Part shown: piece after piece, positions 26,462-40,204 of the stretch
Layout: every line of letters begins with the position of its first letter
How positions within the stretch are numbered: position 1 is the first letter of the stretch
NCBI GenBank assembly: GCA_035578155.1
Contig: JAPWDM010000078.1
Coordinates: 124,001-188,000, forward strand
Reading direction: 5' to 3'
DNA length: 64,000 bases
From: Brachynemurus nebulosus
Taxonomy: Eukaryota > Arthropoda > Insecta > Neuroptera > Myrmeleontidae
Position numbers and translations under genes: made by a program
Notes under the pieces: generated by a model
What the model saw: the letters and a program-made list of their open reading frames with translations, nothing else
Database searches by the model: none
Told to the model about the DNA's origin: nothing

Positions 26462-28494
26462 ATTTTAATTATCAATTTATTTGTTACGACTGAATTCACA
26501 TCGAAAGTACTTCGGAGCCTCGTATTCTTTGTCGTACATCGACACGTAGTTACACGAAAGAGGCATTTACGTCATCAGCACAGAACAAATTTCATACTAT
26601 GATCGAGTTTACAGTGTATACAATTTCTAAACGGGTGCTAGGTAGTATATTATGCTGCGAATTTGTACCCAGATTTAAAGAAAAATTAATTAGAGTGAGG
26701 TATTATAAAAGTGACCATAACAATGACTGCCACATGTCAAAAAAAGGTAAATCGACTACGGGTGAAGGGGGGTGAACAAGAAAATATTACGGTAAATATT
26801 GTAAAATATACATTATAAAATCTGTGTGTCTGTGTCGTCTAATGTGTTACAATATTTAAAATAAATATACATATAATGTCACTTTATTATGTAACAAGTA
26901 CACTAAAGGCACAATTTGTACCACGATTAAAAATTTCTGTTCTCTGATACGACATAAACTGGAAAACTTTGATGGAAACTGGTCATGTTTGAACGTTGCA
27001 ACATGTCCAATTGTGTTTGTAGTAATTCCCGAAAATTTCGCAAGAATTTCCTAACCTAGAACCTTAAATTTCGAACTCGAGTGTAATCTGAAATTTCAGT
27101 TCGTTGGTTTGTTTAGATTTAATGAATCAGCGTTATCTGTAAAATACATATCATTGTAGCATAAAAAAAAAAAATAAAAATACACATATATACCATACGG
27201 GGGATAAACAAGGAACACAACAGGGACTAAGTAGGGATACGAGTAAGGACACCAGAACAAATAATGATTACGTATACACATACTACTACTCTATGAGTCT
27301 ACTAAAAGCCATATCCAGACACATGTACAGGATGCGACGGATCAAACGCATCAATAAAATATATAAAATAAAGTAAAAATTGGCGAGGTGTGAGGCGGGT
27401 TTGCACAATTAGTGTTCCGTACAGCAAGCATTCAATAAAATTAAGTTAAACCTTTTTCTTTTATTTATGTCAAAAGATTTTCAAATCTTATCAAAATTTG
27501 GCTATGATAACTGAAAATGGCGTAAATTGCTTCACATTAATACTGAAATATTAGTAAATTCGTTGCCCATTATTAACAATAAGTTTCCTCTTGTTATTCA
27601 AAATATTTTTTTCAGCAACTCAAAAAATAACTTTAAACTTCCGGTAATGTATGACTCAATATCTGTTAATCCGATTATAATCAAAATTTTCGCTTTGAAA
27701 ATCTAAAGGGCGGATAGTTATTTTTAGTTATCGGATATTTTTCGGATCTAACAACATCGTGTTTTGTATATGCAGGCTGATAGACAGATAATTTGTGCGA
27801 GTTGTAAGTATATATATGTATGTTTTATCAAAATATCTATTCGTTTTTATTCACATTAATCACATCAAGTGCCATATACCTGCATACACAAAACACGAAT
27901 GCTGTTTGATCCGAAAAATGTCCAATACCTAGTCCGATACCTAGCTATAGACTAGTTACCTAGTCTATTTTGAGTTATATCGTTAAAACCACCGGACCAA
28001 AAATTGTAAAAAAAAGAATATTTTTAAAATCCTTAAATGAGATATCACAAGAGATATTAATTAAAACTTATTTAAGATCAAATTGCCCACAGCCTCATTT
28101 TAATTTAAAATTCTTTTCCAGTTGCTTTAAATTTCAAATTTCAAATTCTTACATTATATAGTTTTCAAGGAAAACCTCTGTAACAGATACGAGAGTGATC
28201 TTATAAGGGTTTCGTTTTTCCTTTTAAGCTACGGAACCCAAACCAAATAATTAAATTAGCGCAAAATTCGTTCGTAGCATCACAAAAAGTGTCTGTTTCA
28301 AAACTTCAAATCTAAGAGGTGTAGTCTTAAGTGAGTGAGTTATGTAGACCTCCTGTGCCTCTAGCATAATTCTAGCAGTTAGCGTCTAATTCTTGAGCTG
28401 TCTTTCATCAAGTTTTTGGTTGAGTACCTACGTTATTTTTTATTCTTCAAACAATTTTGTTAAAATACCTAACCTAATCTAATTGAAAAAATAT
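26462..28494. other. Intergenic, no gene seen
   Basis: No frame above about 65 residues and no transposon termini. An approximate inverted pair with ATCAAACAGCATTCGTGTTTTG-like motifs near 27760 and 27890 may be an old short MITE. Confidence 0.45.
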
Positions 28495-28830
28495 GTTTTT
28501 ATTACTCCTGCGGGAGAAGTAGATACTAACTTGGCGCACACATTTTTGTACGCAAAATAGCTGTTCTCCCACAGGCTTTTTTGCGTGCAGAAAGTAAAGT
28601 AATTTAAACAATATTTAATTGAAAAAAAAGACAAACACTCAAAAATATTATTTCAAAAAGTAATAAAAAATAGTAATAATAAGTCTGTGAAATTCGTAAT
28701 AAAAAATAGTATGTACAACCCGTGCGGGATTGTCGATTGCCCACTCGAGCGAATGAGCGCACTCACTTCGATCGTGCACTCAATGTCGTTCTCGTTGGCA
28801 ATCGACAATTTCCCACCGTTATTGTACAAT
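28495..28830 (+). mobile_element. Palindrome-ended repeat, copy 2 (deleted)
   Basis: It has the same ends as 9816-10316 but lacks about 165 bp of the middle, including the tandem AAAACACGCAAAA part. The terminal hairpin is kept. Frames at 28653-28908 are the hairpin read on both strands. Confidence 0.75.
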
Positions 28831-29033
28831 ATACTATTACCTAAACCTGGAATATCCTGTACCAAGTCAGCTACTGATTATATTTGTACCTACATACATA
28901 TATACTAGATATGAATAGAATGAATCCGTATCAAATCCGGCTTAGTCACCTGTAGTGAGACAAATGCACGGATATTAGCACCAGCGGATTACATCGAAAC
29001 AATACCTAATGAGATCCTGAAACAAAAAACCAT

Positions 29034-29036
<3 letters not shown>

Positions 29037-29066
<30 letters not shown>
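29037..29066. repeat. (CA)n microsatellite
   Basis: About 14 CA units followed by a short TATA run. Confidence 0.95.
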
Positions 29067-29072
<6 letters not shown>

Positions 29073-29566
29073 CATTATAAAAGTTATATTGCATTTTTGT
29101 ATGATATGTTTGCGCTGGTGAGTCTGCTACCAGCAATGACATATTTTCATATACATTTATTTATCTCTCTTATATTTATGAATGTCCTACAATCACCATC
29201 TCACTCTATTTATTCGGTTCGTTTTACTTCGTATTTTTAATCCAGATTATTATTATAATGACGTCATGTGCAAAATTTTCTACTGACACTTATTAAATGG
29301 GGATTATTTAGAAAATTACAATATTTTTTGAATATGTCATCAGTTATACATATAAAATATTATACTCGTCTAATTATTATTATGTGTGCAAATTATTATG
29401 TATTTTAATATTAAAAAAAAAATGTTTTCTATGCCATAATTTAAGGTACCATCACAGTGTGATTCTGCCGAAAAATAGTCAATTTTCGGATGGATCAGAT
29501 GGGAGAATGGGGATTCATTTTTTTTTTTACGATTAATACCACTATTTAACAATACAAAATAGTATA

Positions 29567-30058
29567 TTGTGCAATAAGTGGGGGAAATTGTCCATGATTG
29601 CCCACGAAAGCGAAGTTGAGCGCACGAACGTAGTGAGTGCGCTCATTCGCTTGAGTGGGGCAATCGACAATCCCGCACTAGTTGCACATACTATTTTTTA
29701 TTACGAATTTGACAAACTTTTTTCTATTATTATTACTACAATTTTTGACATTTTTATTACTTTTTTTAAAATAATATTTTTAAGTGTTCGTCTTTTTTTT
29801 GTCTGAATTAATTATTGTTTAAATTACTTTGTTGATGGTTTCTATAGAAATAATTACGAAATATTTATTAAATGAAAAATCAAGAGGCAGCTTTGCGTGT
29901 TTTGATTAAATTTTGCGTGTTTTATTGTCAATTTGCGTGTGGAATGTTACTTTCCGCAGGCAAAAAAGTATGGGGGAAGAGTACAGTGGGCAAACAGCTA
30001 TTTTGCGTACAGAAATGTGTGCGCCAAGTTAGTACTTCTCCCGCACGAGTAATAAAAA
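29567..30058 (-). mobile_element. Palindrome-ended repeat, copy 3 (inverted)
   Basis: Reverse-complement copy of 9816-10316, about 740 bp beyond copy 2 and in the opposite orientation. The frame at 29567-29806 lies within it and is not a gene. Confidence 0.75.
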
Positions 30059-31614
30059 GATTCTAAATATATAATCTTCCTATTTTTCCACACGGAAAAC
30101 TGTATAAAAAATTTTGTGTTTTTTATTAAATCCGCCGCCATTTTTTCAAATTTCAAAAAAACGCTTCCATAGGGACACAGCGGCTTACCTACGGATTGAT
30201 AATCCATTTGATCAAGCGTGGATAGACCACTTCTGCGAGAACAGAAATCATGAATCTATAAGGATTTAACGTATAAGTTACTCCTAACTAAAGAGCGAGT
30301 ATAACATTTTATTCAAATTCCCTGTAAATTCGATGTGACATATACTTCGTCTATTTTTATTGTTAGGAATTGTTAACGAATTGATTTCTTCCTCTATTTG
30401 AATAATGGAGTCCGATTCTGTACTCTCTTAAGGGGGAACATCAAGTCATTCTTACCTTATCTTCCCCTTCTCTTAAATTTTATGTTTAATATCATATATT
30501 AAGAAACAACAAAGTAAGATACTAAATATTGTTGGCATATATGACAAATTGCGACCTACCTGAATGATCAAATATCCTTCTATTTTTTCGAAAAAAAAAA
30601 AAAAATATTAAGTTACACTTTTTGGATAGGTATTCACCGTCATGGCTGATCTACTTATAAATTCTAAAAAGGTAATATATTAAAATTCCATTTTTTAATT
30701 AATCTTCTCCTGTGCGCGCGGGATCAAAGCGAGAAGTAAATATAATTAACAAATTATTTTTTTTTTGCATAAATTAACAACGTTAATTGTAATTAGTATT
30801 AGGGCGAAAAACTTTTACCCCCGAAACAAAAGTGGAAAAGAGTGGGTAGCGACGTTAACAAAAAAGCATTTTTTACATAATTTAATGAAGAATATCAAGT
30901 TTGTAGGGAGTAAGGAAGAGTCAGAGGCAGTGGGAGGGCTACCTTACCTCGACTATGATGAACTGGAGTATATAAGTCAATGATGAAGTTTTGGTAAAGT
31001 ATGTCGTAGTAGTACCTTGAGAGCTTCGTCTACCGTCGACTCCCGATAATGTTCATTACCTTTTTTCTTGGGAATGAACTTTTTTTAAAAAAACAACGAA
31101 CATGAACTAACGACACAGCATATGGACGAAGTAGGTAAATGATTCTTGCATATTTTATACATTTAAGTTTGAGTAAAGTTCACTAAATGGTAATCTATCT
31201 TTTTCGTGTAGATATGTTCGTGTTGAAACGATGTAAGACGATTGAATTTCGTATTGTTGTCAGAATGACTTGAGATCCCTCCTAAAGAGTGAGAAATTTA
31301 ATTTTTTTTTTTGACACTTCAAAAAATATAGTACGTGACCAATACCATATACGATGCTACCAAATGGTTAGGACCCGGTTTTTTGAAAGGTCCCGTCAAA
31401 GTATCTATTTCGAGAATATTTGAATCAATATTTTGAGATTTGTTTTAGTTTTCCACATTATGTAGCTTTCTTTTATGTTTTTTGTGTGCTCCATATCTTG
31501 TGAGGAATGAGAGGGGCCCGGTAAGAAAAAGCCGTCTAGAGTCTCAAAGTGGGTTAATCCGCCCTATCGACACTTTTTTAAGCATTAGATAAATGTTTAA
31601 GAGTAATTCTTTAA

Positions 31615-32175
31615 GTTAATTAAAATTCACATAGTGTTTGAAAATTATCAAAACTGGATCGGCTGGGACTCGAACTCGGATCTCTTGGTTACCAGCCAAG
31701 CGCCTTACCAATTAGGCCACCGACCGTTCGTTCGAGTGCCACTCCAATTCTGACAATCAATCAAACACATCGTTTGAGATGCAGTTACACTTTTTAATTT
31801 CAAATGTTATCGAGTGCCTGTGAAACATTATTAATGTATGGCGGACTTTTGTCCGTATTTTAAACATACACCAATATTCATATGTTCACTTAATGTACAG
31901 CTTTGGCTGATCCTTGAACACTCGATGTACCTTGGCAAATGGCCAATTCATTATGTTAATTAAAATTCAGGTTTTGATAATTTTTCAAACACTATGTGAA
32001 TCTTAATTAACATAATGAACTGGCCATTTGCCAAGGTACATCGAGTGTTCAAGTATCAGCCAAAGCTGAACATTAAGTGAACATACGAATATAGGTGTAC
32101 GTTTAAAATACGGACAAAAGTCCGCCATACATTAATAATGTTTCACAGGCACTCGATAACATTTGAAATTAAAAA
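31615..32175. mobile_element. Palindromic insertion with tRNA-like module
   Basis: A 12-bp direct repeat GTAATTCTTTAA flanks it (31603-31614 and 32176-32187). Inside, two 181-nt arms (31789-31969 and 31997-32177) are inverted copies with roughly eight mismatches and a 27-nt spacer. The first 45 bp are also complementary to the sequence around the spacer. The insertion splits one unit of the ~180-bp satellite. Confidence 0.8.
31656..31725 (-). other. tRNA-like sequence (pseudo-tRNA, GGT anticodon loop)
   Basis: On the minus strand the D arm GCCTAATTGGTAAGGC, an anticodon arm with stem CTTGG/CCAAG and loop CTGGTAA, and a B box GAGTTCGAGTCCC are visible. The acceptor stem GGTCGG/CCGATCC pairs fully if one base is missing on the 5' side. 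The T stem has two mismatches. The loop would read GGT (Thr), a rare eukaryotic anticodon. It is best seen as a tRNA-derived module inside the insertion at 31615-32175. Confidence 0.55.
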
Positions 32176-32619
32176 GTAATTCTTTAACTCTGAATAGATT
32201 TTTTGTCGCCTGGAATCATTTTCGTCATTAATTGAAATAACATTAGGTCGTGTAATATGAAATGTCGGTTTTCGACCACTTAATCGATCATGTAATTTAG
32301 ATAAATATTGACCCTTTTTTAAGCATTAGGGAAATGTTTCAGAGAAAGTCTTTAATTTTAAATAGAATTCTTGTAGCCCGAAACCATTCCCGCCATTATC
32401 TGAAATAATATTCGGTCGTGTAATATGAAATGTCGTTTTCCGACCACTTGGCCTACCATGTAATTCACATAATTATCGACACTTTTTTCAGCATTAGAGA
32501 AATGTTTTAGAACAATTCTTTAATTGTAAATAGAATTCTTATAATCTAGAACCATTTCCGCAATTAATTGAAATAATATTTAGGTCATGTAATATGAAAC
32601 GTCGCTTTTCGACCACCAC

Positions 32620-35600
32620 TTGGTGCAATATTTAAATAAAAAAAAAAAAAAACTTTATTCTAACACAGACTTTTTTCATAGCCTGCTGCACGTTGTAAAT
32701 GCTCAAATACGTGATGCATTGCCCCGACAATATTTGCTGATGATGTCGATGTATGTAGTGGATAGGTATACACGGATACCTATCGTCGGTACGGAAACGA
32801 ATACCGTCTCGTTCGTAAAATGTCTCTTATTAAAGAACCAATTAAAACTTTACTTTCCGGTAAAAGTTACTTATTTCCATAATTTATATACCGCCCCCCT
32901 CCCTTGTCCCTGCTTACCATCATGTATTTAATACAGTATAAGAGATAGTTAAACAAAAATAATATTAGTCGATTTTGAGGTCTGATGAGTCAAAATTTTT
33001 TTTTTTTTTGTAAAAATGGCCAAGTCGATTCAGAAAATGTGACTTCCCTTCTGGATGTGAATTTTCTGTTAGGCAACATTTCTGTTTTCAATTTATAAAT
33101 AAAATAGAAGATCGACCGGAGATCACTCGGCGATCGATCCAGATTAGGTATCTAATTGTGACCAATACTTTTGAATGGTAGTGTAACTTTGTACGTTGAA
33201 CGACGTGATGTATGAAAGTCAACGATCGAGTTTTGTTAATCATAAAATGTAACTTACCTAACAACCGACCTCATCATTCCCATCAAATTCATGTTCGTTT
33301 CAGAGTGAAGACGAAACTTTCGACCGCATTCAACTCCACTAAAGGTAGCTCTATATATAAGTATTGTTGGTAATGTTTGCCAAAAACTTTATATACACGT
33401 ATACGCTACATGTATGCTTATTAGATTCGTTAGATGTATGTACATCGAAAATTTCTAGGTATAGATACTCCATAACCATTGAATGCAACAATCCATCTAT
33501 ATGTTGTAATTACACATATATGATTAAGGACTCTAATTAGTTCTTGATTATGGAAATTTTTCCAAAAAAGCTTATTAAAGTTAAGATTAAAGTTATCGAG
33601 TATACTTTCAATAAATCAAATAACTGAACACTATATGATATAATCGTTTGTTTTTCTCTAATTGTATGAATTTGTTTATTATTTTAAATAGTTCATTACC
33701 TAGCAATGTTACATATGTGATTTCTATTTTGTTTCCGTAAGTCTTTTGTTATTTTTGGTGACAGAATTGCTGTGACCTTACTACTTTTTGTATAAACATT
33801 TAACTGGATAAAATTATTGAAGACTTGAATCAATCTTGACTGATGGTAGGTTTAAAGTAATATTTTATTATATTTGGTCTTGAAAAAGATCTTTTTTAGA
33901 TAGTCTAAATTGTTATAATTTGCATTGGTTAACATATTCTACGCTTACGCATGCACAGAAACTATCATTACTCTGACTGCACTGAAATTTATAGGGCGTC
34001 CAAATAGTCTCAATATTTGAGCGTGATGTTATTAGTATCAATCGGGTTATTATTATGTCAGGTATTGATATTTAATGGGATATCGCGGTAGCGTGGTGGC
34101 TACCATCACTCCGGTTGTGACGAAATTCCTAGGGGATCATTTAGGAACTGAAACGCACAATTTGATGGGACCTGTACAGGCTCTGAGACTCTGAGACGTA
34201 AAACGTGCATGAAAATATTTATTTTGGAAGAATTACAATCCTTCCGCTATTTTAGTAGCTTCGGAAGCAAAATAAATTTTTCGAAGTAATACTAAAAAAA
34301 ACTAATTGTGAAAAGGAATTAAAAGAGTGAACCTGAAGGGTAAATTTTGTACACAACAAAACACATACATACAATACACAAAACAATGTGAAAACATAAT
34401 AATACTCACATAAGAACACCGTCGACACCCCGAAGAAGATTTGAGAGACAAAACCCAAACAGCCAACTATTACACAAAATATTTCAAATTGTGAAGAGGA
34501 CAGTTTCCAGGGACGCCGCGCCGGGAGTAAGGGGGCTTAGTTAGTTAGTTGATAATAATGATACAAGATTGTGAAACGGCCACAAGAAACCTCGCGGGTG
34601 ACAAATGTGGTTCATACGCCCCCCACCCCGGTACTTTCTTCAACTATGACAATGTGTTTGTTGCTATGTATATTATAACATCGTCGTCATCTTGAGAACG
34701 ACCCCGCTCGAGGCCCTCGAAAAACTTATCGCAAGCAACAATTCCATTATAACTTGTGTAATGGAAAACTGTATTACGTAACCGCAACACCGTACTCTCA
34801 CTTGACGGGAAATGGCGTCATTCGTCGTATGTTTTTGAAACAAGTTTGTAGTGAGCGAACGTTGTTGTAGCCATTTCAGTGCAATCCAGTGTCTTACATG
34901 GATATATCATCTTATGTACTTCCGGGTTTCCGTTCGTATTCTTGTTCCGTCATATATATTGCTTCTTACAATGTATAGGTACTTAAAATTATCTCGTGGC
35001 TAAAATGTATAGTTTTGTAAAATTAAGTGTAGTTGGTGTCTATGTTCTTCTTTCCCTATATATACGTCACAAAACTATATATTTAAATGGCTTAACGTTT
35101 TCGGAATACTGATAGTTTTCGGAGTTATCGTAATAAATATAGTCATACTTGATTATTTTTTAGAACAAAGGGAAAGTACAAGCCCTTTTTTTTCTAATTC
35201 CCGTATTGGGAGTAGCGGCTTTATGGGGTTTCTAATCCACTGCGGCTGGCCGAAAAAACCACAATAATTTCTAAACAGTACCCCTAGCCGCATCTATTAA
35301 CAACTTTTGTAAGTATCGTCCCTACAACGTTATTGAGCTATACGTAAGTTATTAAAAAAAAAAAAAAACATGAAAATTACTGATCAGATTTCCCATCGGA
35401 CATATCCCAGGAACCATCCGACTTTTCTCACATGTGGGAGTTTTTAGATAACATACTTTCCGCATACTCTCTTTATTAAAGGATCACCTATAAGATCTCG
35501 CAGTATTCCACAATTTGAGTCCAGACTTGGGAGTCAATCCGTCAAATTTTTGAACCTAACATTGACAATCATGTTTCTTAGAAATATTTTTTCTTAAGTT

Positions 35601-36090
35601 AAAAAAAAAGCAATGAAATGTGAACTTTGTCTAACTAAAAGGACATAATATTTCTCAAAAGTATTTAATTCCTATTTTTAAAAAAAACGCGTCTTTTTTT
35701 GGAAATTTAAAGTTAGTTATTCACTACTTTATTCACCGAAGGATAATTCAAGAACTAAACATTCAGTTTTTACGAAATTTTGTGAAGACGTTGGAAGTCT
35801 GAAAATATTGGATGAGTTCTTCAGCCAAACACTTCCGATATCCTGAACATGGTTTTTTGGGCAGTTTTCGCGAAAAAAAAGTTTTTTTAATTTTCCTACT
35901 TCAAAATTTTTGCGATATTTTTTTACACCAAATTGAAAACGCAAGAAAAATCATATAAGAAGAAAAATTACAATTTCCAAGTTCTAGAAATACTAGATCT
36001 AACTTTATGAATGAAAAAATCCATTTTTACGGCTCACATTCGCTTCTGGACTCATCGGTTTTGATTGTGTTGCGTTGTCTGTCGATCAGT
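32620..36090. other. Intergenic, no gene seen
   Basis: Contains an inverted single unit of the 4.7-kb repeat at about 34070-34185, a solo CAGGGACGCCGCGCC hAT-like end at 34508 and R1 copy D. No coding frame is supported. Confidence 0.5.
35735..35960 (+). repeat. Dispersed repeat R1, copy D (partial)
   Basis: The central part of R1 only: AATTCAAGAACTAAACATTC through TCCGATATCCTGAACATGG to the TTTTTTTACACCAAATTG segment. Confidence 0.6.
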
Positions 36091-36097
36091 CAGTGAG

Positions 36098-36367
36098 CAG
36101 GGCCCGCTCTGGAAGCGGGCAATTTAAAGGGTGGCTCTATCTATTTGCCCGGGGCGGTGAATTTAAAGGGCGGCATTTTGTGCTGTGAATGAATAAGGGG
36201 CCAAGCTATTTTTTTAAAAAGTTCGACGAGCTTTTTTTTAATCTTTTGTTTGTCAGTTTATTTTTAGGAGCAAGAAAAAAAAGCTCGTTTACCTTTTTTA
36301 AAAAATTTGCCAGGGGCCGCATTTTTTCTTTTGGTCCGGGTAGACGCAAACGCTAGTGCGGGCGCTG
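36098..36367. mobile_element. hAT-like MITE remnant
   Basis: It begins CAGGGCCCGCTCTGG and ends CTAGTGCGGGCGCTG. The 7-bp repeat CAGTGAG lies on both sides (36091-36097 and 36368-36374). The interior has two similar GC-rich segments (GCGGGCAATTTAAAGGG and GGCGGTGAATTTAAAGGG). Confidence 0.65.
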
Positions 36368-37249
36368 CAGTGAGTAATTAATAGTTGTTTCAAATATTTT
36401 AAAATAAAAAAGTTTCACCAGTTTTCTTCTAAGAAGCATTCTATTTTCTATTACGTTAATTTCTGCTCGTTCTTGTTTATTTTAACATTTAATTTTATAA
36501 ATAATAACATGTAACATGTTACGCGCTTCCACACATTAAATATAATATTAAATAAATGTTTTATTATATAGTTTATAATAACAAAATTGTTAATATAATG
36601 TTTTTCGAAAATGAAACATTGCTTGCAGCTTTTCTGTTTCATTTACTACGACTACTACATTCACCGTGAAGAGTTAAGTAAATATTTAATTTAATTCAGT
36701 ATCAGGACGATGAGGAAGAATAAGAAGCGAACATGTTTAGAGTTTACCGTGAACTGTGCGAGCTGTATAGTACCTACTTATTTTATATTTACCTAGAATG
36801 TGTTGTAAGTCTGAGGTGTATTATATAGAATATTCGAGGTTGTTTCTATATGTATGTTATAACAATATGCAAAAACACGTAATTAAACGTATGTTCGTAT
36901 ACATCTTCGAGTGCCGCGAATTTCGAGTACCGAAGAAAATTGTTCTGTATGTGTCTTATACAATACTTACGAATGTCTTTGGTTTTGTTAGATACTGTTC
37001 AACAATAATGGTAGCCTTAGAAATTTTGTGCATGTCCTTTTGTTTAATATTCTGAAAGCATTTCAGTTGAAGGGGTTGTGTATGTAGATACACACAGTTT
37101 TTTTAAATTTCGTGGAAATATTCTTGACTAGCTGTATCCACGACGTCGTTCGTGCGACCCGTTGGTATAAAATTAATGAGAAGTATATAAGTATCTGCAA
37201 TAATTATAAAGAACTTGTAAAATAGGGAATACAAATGAATAATGAAAGT

Positions 37250-37560
37250 CCATTCAAAATGGTTTTTGAATTTTCTCGTGGGGACGAAACATTTTCTCGG
37301 AGTAAAAAGTATACTAAATGTTGACCCAGGTAATAAGTTACCACCACACCAAATTTCATCAGAATCCGTTCAGTAGTTTTCACGTGATGCTTCCAGTAGT
37401 TCGTGCATTTTTTTCGTGGGAATGAGACATTTTCGCAGAATAAAAAGTATCTTAGATGTTGACTCAGGTAATAAGCTATCACCACACCAAACTTCATCAA
37501 AATCCATCTAGTAGTTTTTGCATGATGCGTGCACAAACAGACAAGCAAAAAATTTAAAAA
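37250..37560 (-). repeat. Tandem ~155-bp repeat pair (ACGGATTTTGATGAAATT type)
   Basis: Two units carry complements of CTACTGAACGGATTCTGATG and TTACCTGGGTCAACATTTAG. The same family lies in plus orientation at 53820-54130. The 114-residue frame on the minus strand is repeat-derived. Confidence 0.72.
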
Positions 37561-38356
37561 CCGCTCTTTTGATATCTAAATGGATAACTATATCTACAAT
37601 ACCAGTACAATTTTATGTACAGATACGGGTTCCTTACTGTTGTAAAACAGTAGCGTAAACTGCAATTTTTTTGCGCTGGAACGATTAATATAGACTCTCC
37701 AAAAATACAGTGGGCGAGTAAAAATAAAAAAATCTTTTATTTTTGGGTATTTGGATAATGGAGAAAAAAACAAACACTTCTTAATCAAAAATTGTTCTGA
37801 CGTATGTTTCCGATTAAATAAGTGGAAACCCCTTATTATAATTTTATACTTATCTTTTCTATTGGTAATGTACATATGCAATTATTTTCGTGGTGTAATT
37901 TTTACCTTCTACACTTGTTGAACATTGAAATTTTCAAACAAAATATAAATAGTGTAGCAATATGAATGAAACAATAAGCGAATTAAATTCGATCTGGTTT
38001 TGTTATTTAACAAATACATTCAAATCCACGTACATATGTGTGTATGTTTGTATGTGTATGTGTGTATGTATGAAGCAATTGAATTGTTGTTATTTAATAT
38101 ATATGCAAATAATTTGCAAAGTGAGGTGAGTGAGATTCTCCAAGATACCGGGAAAATTCTTATATAAAATAAATAATCAGAATTTATGTATATTTTGACT
38201 TGTGTTTACGTTACCAATTTAAGGCAGTATTTGTTTTTCTAGAACATTATTATACACATTATGTAATATGTGTTGAGTTATGAGAAGGTGAAGTTGTAAT
38301 TTTTAATTCTTCGCGATGGAATCGGCTTATAATTTCGTTAAATAACCTGTAACTTG

Positions 38357-39000
38357 CATAATACAACAACTCCTGAAATTTTATATTACATTTTTAATTA
38401 TAATTTTAGAATATGAAATTCTAGGAATTTTTATTTGAAACTTTTTCGTGCTTTTTGCCGTGAGTTTTAAATTTTTTTTTATTTGATGCATTTTCGAGCT
38501 CTTTGCCGTGAATTCTTAAAATTCTTATCCTGAAAATCCTTAATTGTACTGGAGACGGTTAGATTCGTTGTCTTTCCACAACTACCAGCTTTCAAAGTGG
38601 GTTCTTAAGATTTTTAATTCTCTTTTGCAAATCGTGAAATATTCCGGAATTTCATATTATACATTTCATTATAATTTACAATATGAAATTCCAGGAATTT
38701 TTATTTGAAACATTTTAAAGCTTTTTGTCATGGGTTTTTAAATTTTTTTTTAATTGAATAACCTTTTTAGAGCTCTTTGCCGTGAGTTCTTAAAATTTTA
38801 ATTTTATTTTTGTCTTAGGAAATCCTGAATTATATTGAGTGTCGGTTAGATTCATTTTCTTCCCACAACTATTAGCCTTCAAAGTGGGTTCTTAATATTT
38901 TTAATTTTCTCTTACAAATCCTGAAATATGCTATAAATGTTTGGAAACCTGGTTAAGAATAAATTCCGCAATTACCAACTTTTAAAGTAGGTTTTAAAAT
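38357..39000 (+). repeat. Tandem duplication, ~290-bp unit
   Basis: Two units share AATATGAAATTC.AGGAATTT, CTTTTTG.C.TG.GTTTTAAA, GAGCTCTTTGCCGTGA and TTCAAAGTGGGTTCTTAA. A more decayed unit lies at 59888-60140. Confidence 0.75.
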
Positions 39001-39042
39001 TTTTATCAGATTTTTTCATTTTCTGGATTCCTTATGATTTAA

Positions 39043-39215
39043 TAGGGCCGTGGACAGAAATAGTAGGCCTGGAGAACAAAATAGAGTTTTCAAAAATTTT
39101 TCGCCAAAAATATAAGTGACGAGTAAAAATAAAGTTCTTTTTATTTTCTTTCGGCCCTTGACGGACACCTACGTTCCCCTATTTCAAGCCCTGGCTTTCC
39201 CCTCTCGTTGGGCTT
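39043..39215 (+). mobile_element. CAGGGCC-family hAT-like fragment
   Basis: TAGGGCCGTGGACAGAAAT starts the copy (first base mutated), with GTGACGAGTAAAAA inside and CCTCTCGTTGGGCTT near the end. No matching flanking duplication is seen. Confidence 0.5.
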
Positions 39216-40204
39216 CGGCTATTAACACTTGACTTACTTGGAACTTCAATTCAATTCCAAAAGTCCATAAATCGAAATTTTACTGGAATTGTTCGAGGTA
39301 TGGGGTATTATACCTATCCAGAAACCAGAATCGAAACATTAATTAGAATAGATCTGACCGGATTAGCTAAATTATAAATTAAAAAATTTATTATCTAGAA
39401 CCGTTATAGAAACATTCTCTTCGAAGGTAATGATAATATTTTACGCCTTTATTAGGCATATATATTTAACCCTACGTATGTCGCCGGGGGTTCATAAATA
39501 TAAATGTCTACAGTATCAACGTATTAAATAAATATACAATAGACAAATTTCCATTTATATTTTATTTCCAAATATTTTGCAAATGTTGAAACAAAACAAT
39601 TTTGAATGAACACAGCTCGCTCGCTCCGACGGTAGTTAAACTTCCACATTTGCGGTGACAAGTGAAGTCGCAAAAGTTGTTATTTAAATACATAACAGGC
39701 GTAAGTAAATGTCGCTTTACCCCCACCACCGTTTACAATCCCCCCTCCTCCAACCCACTCTCCTTAGCTTGGCTTGTATGTGAATTTTGTTGTTTTGTGT
39801 AATTTTCTTAAACGAAAACGAGGAAGTTACTATATCTTCATTAAATATATACGTATGTACGTAAGATGTATGTTACGAAGAATTGTAAGAACACCTTGCT
39901 ACGAACTGGAATAACAACCGAGCCCGAGGGAAGAGAAAGGGGCGAGGGTAGAAGAGTCGGCATTAGATATGTTAGTTTGTTAGTAGGTATAGAAAATGTT
40001 TTGCTTGACGGCAAAATCGATTCAAATTTTTAACATTCGCACTCTTTATTCCAAGTGTAGGCCACTCAAGGAGGACATGATATAGGAACATTCGCGTTTA
40101 CTCTGGTCTTTTTAGAGGTAAGGAAAGCAAAGGAATGCACTTCGTTACAGCTGAAATATGATTCCCCTCACTACTTAAGCAGAATTCAATTCAAATTTTG
40201 TTCT

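Larger units (their letters stand above)
31566..32615 (+). repeat. ~180-bp satellite array (locus 1), interrupted
   Basis: Units share CGACACTTTTTTAAGCATTAG, AAATGTTT.AGA..AATTCTTTAA, GAATTCTT.TA..C..GAA(A)CCATT and GGTCGTGTAATATGAAATG, followed by CGACCACTTGG. About three units follow the palindromic insertion, and a partial unit precedes it. The same family lies inverted at 60.36-60.87 kb. Confidence 0.82.

Noticed and set aside
28653..28908. Overlapping short frames on both strands
   Set aside because: They are the two strands of the terminal hairpin of a repeat.
31656..31725. Functional tRNA-Thr(GGT) gene
   Set aside because: T-stem mismatches, a one-base acceptor defect, a rare anticodon, and a position inside a mobile insertion argue for a tRNA-derived relic.
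37204..37548. 114-residue minus-strand frame with a repeated LMKFGVV motif
   Set aside because: Product of two tandem copies of a dispersed noncoding repeat, also present at 53.8-54.1 kb.
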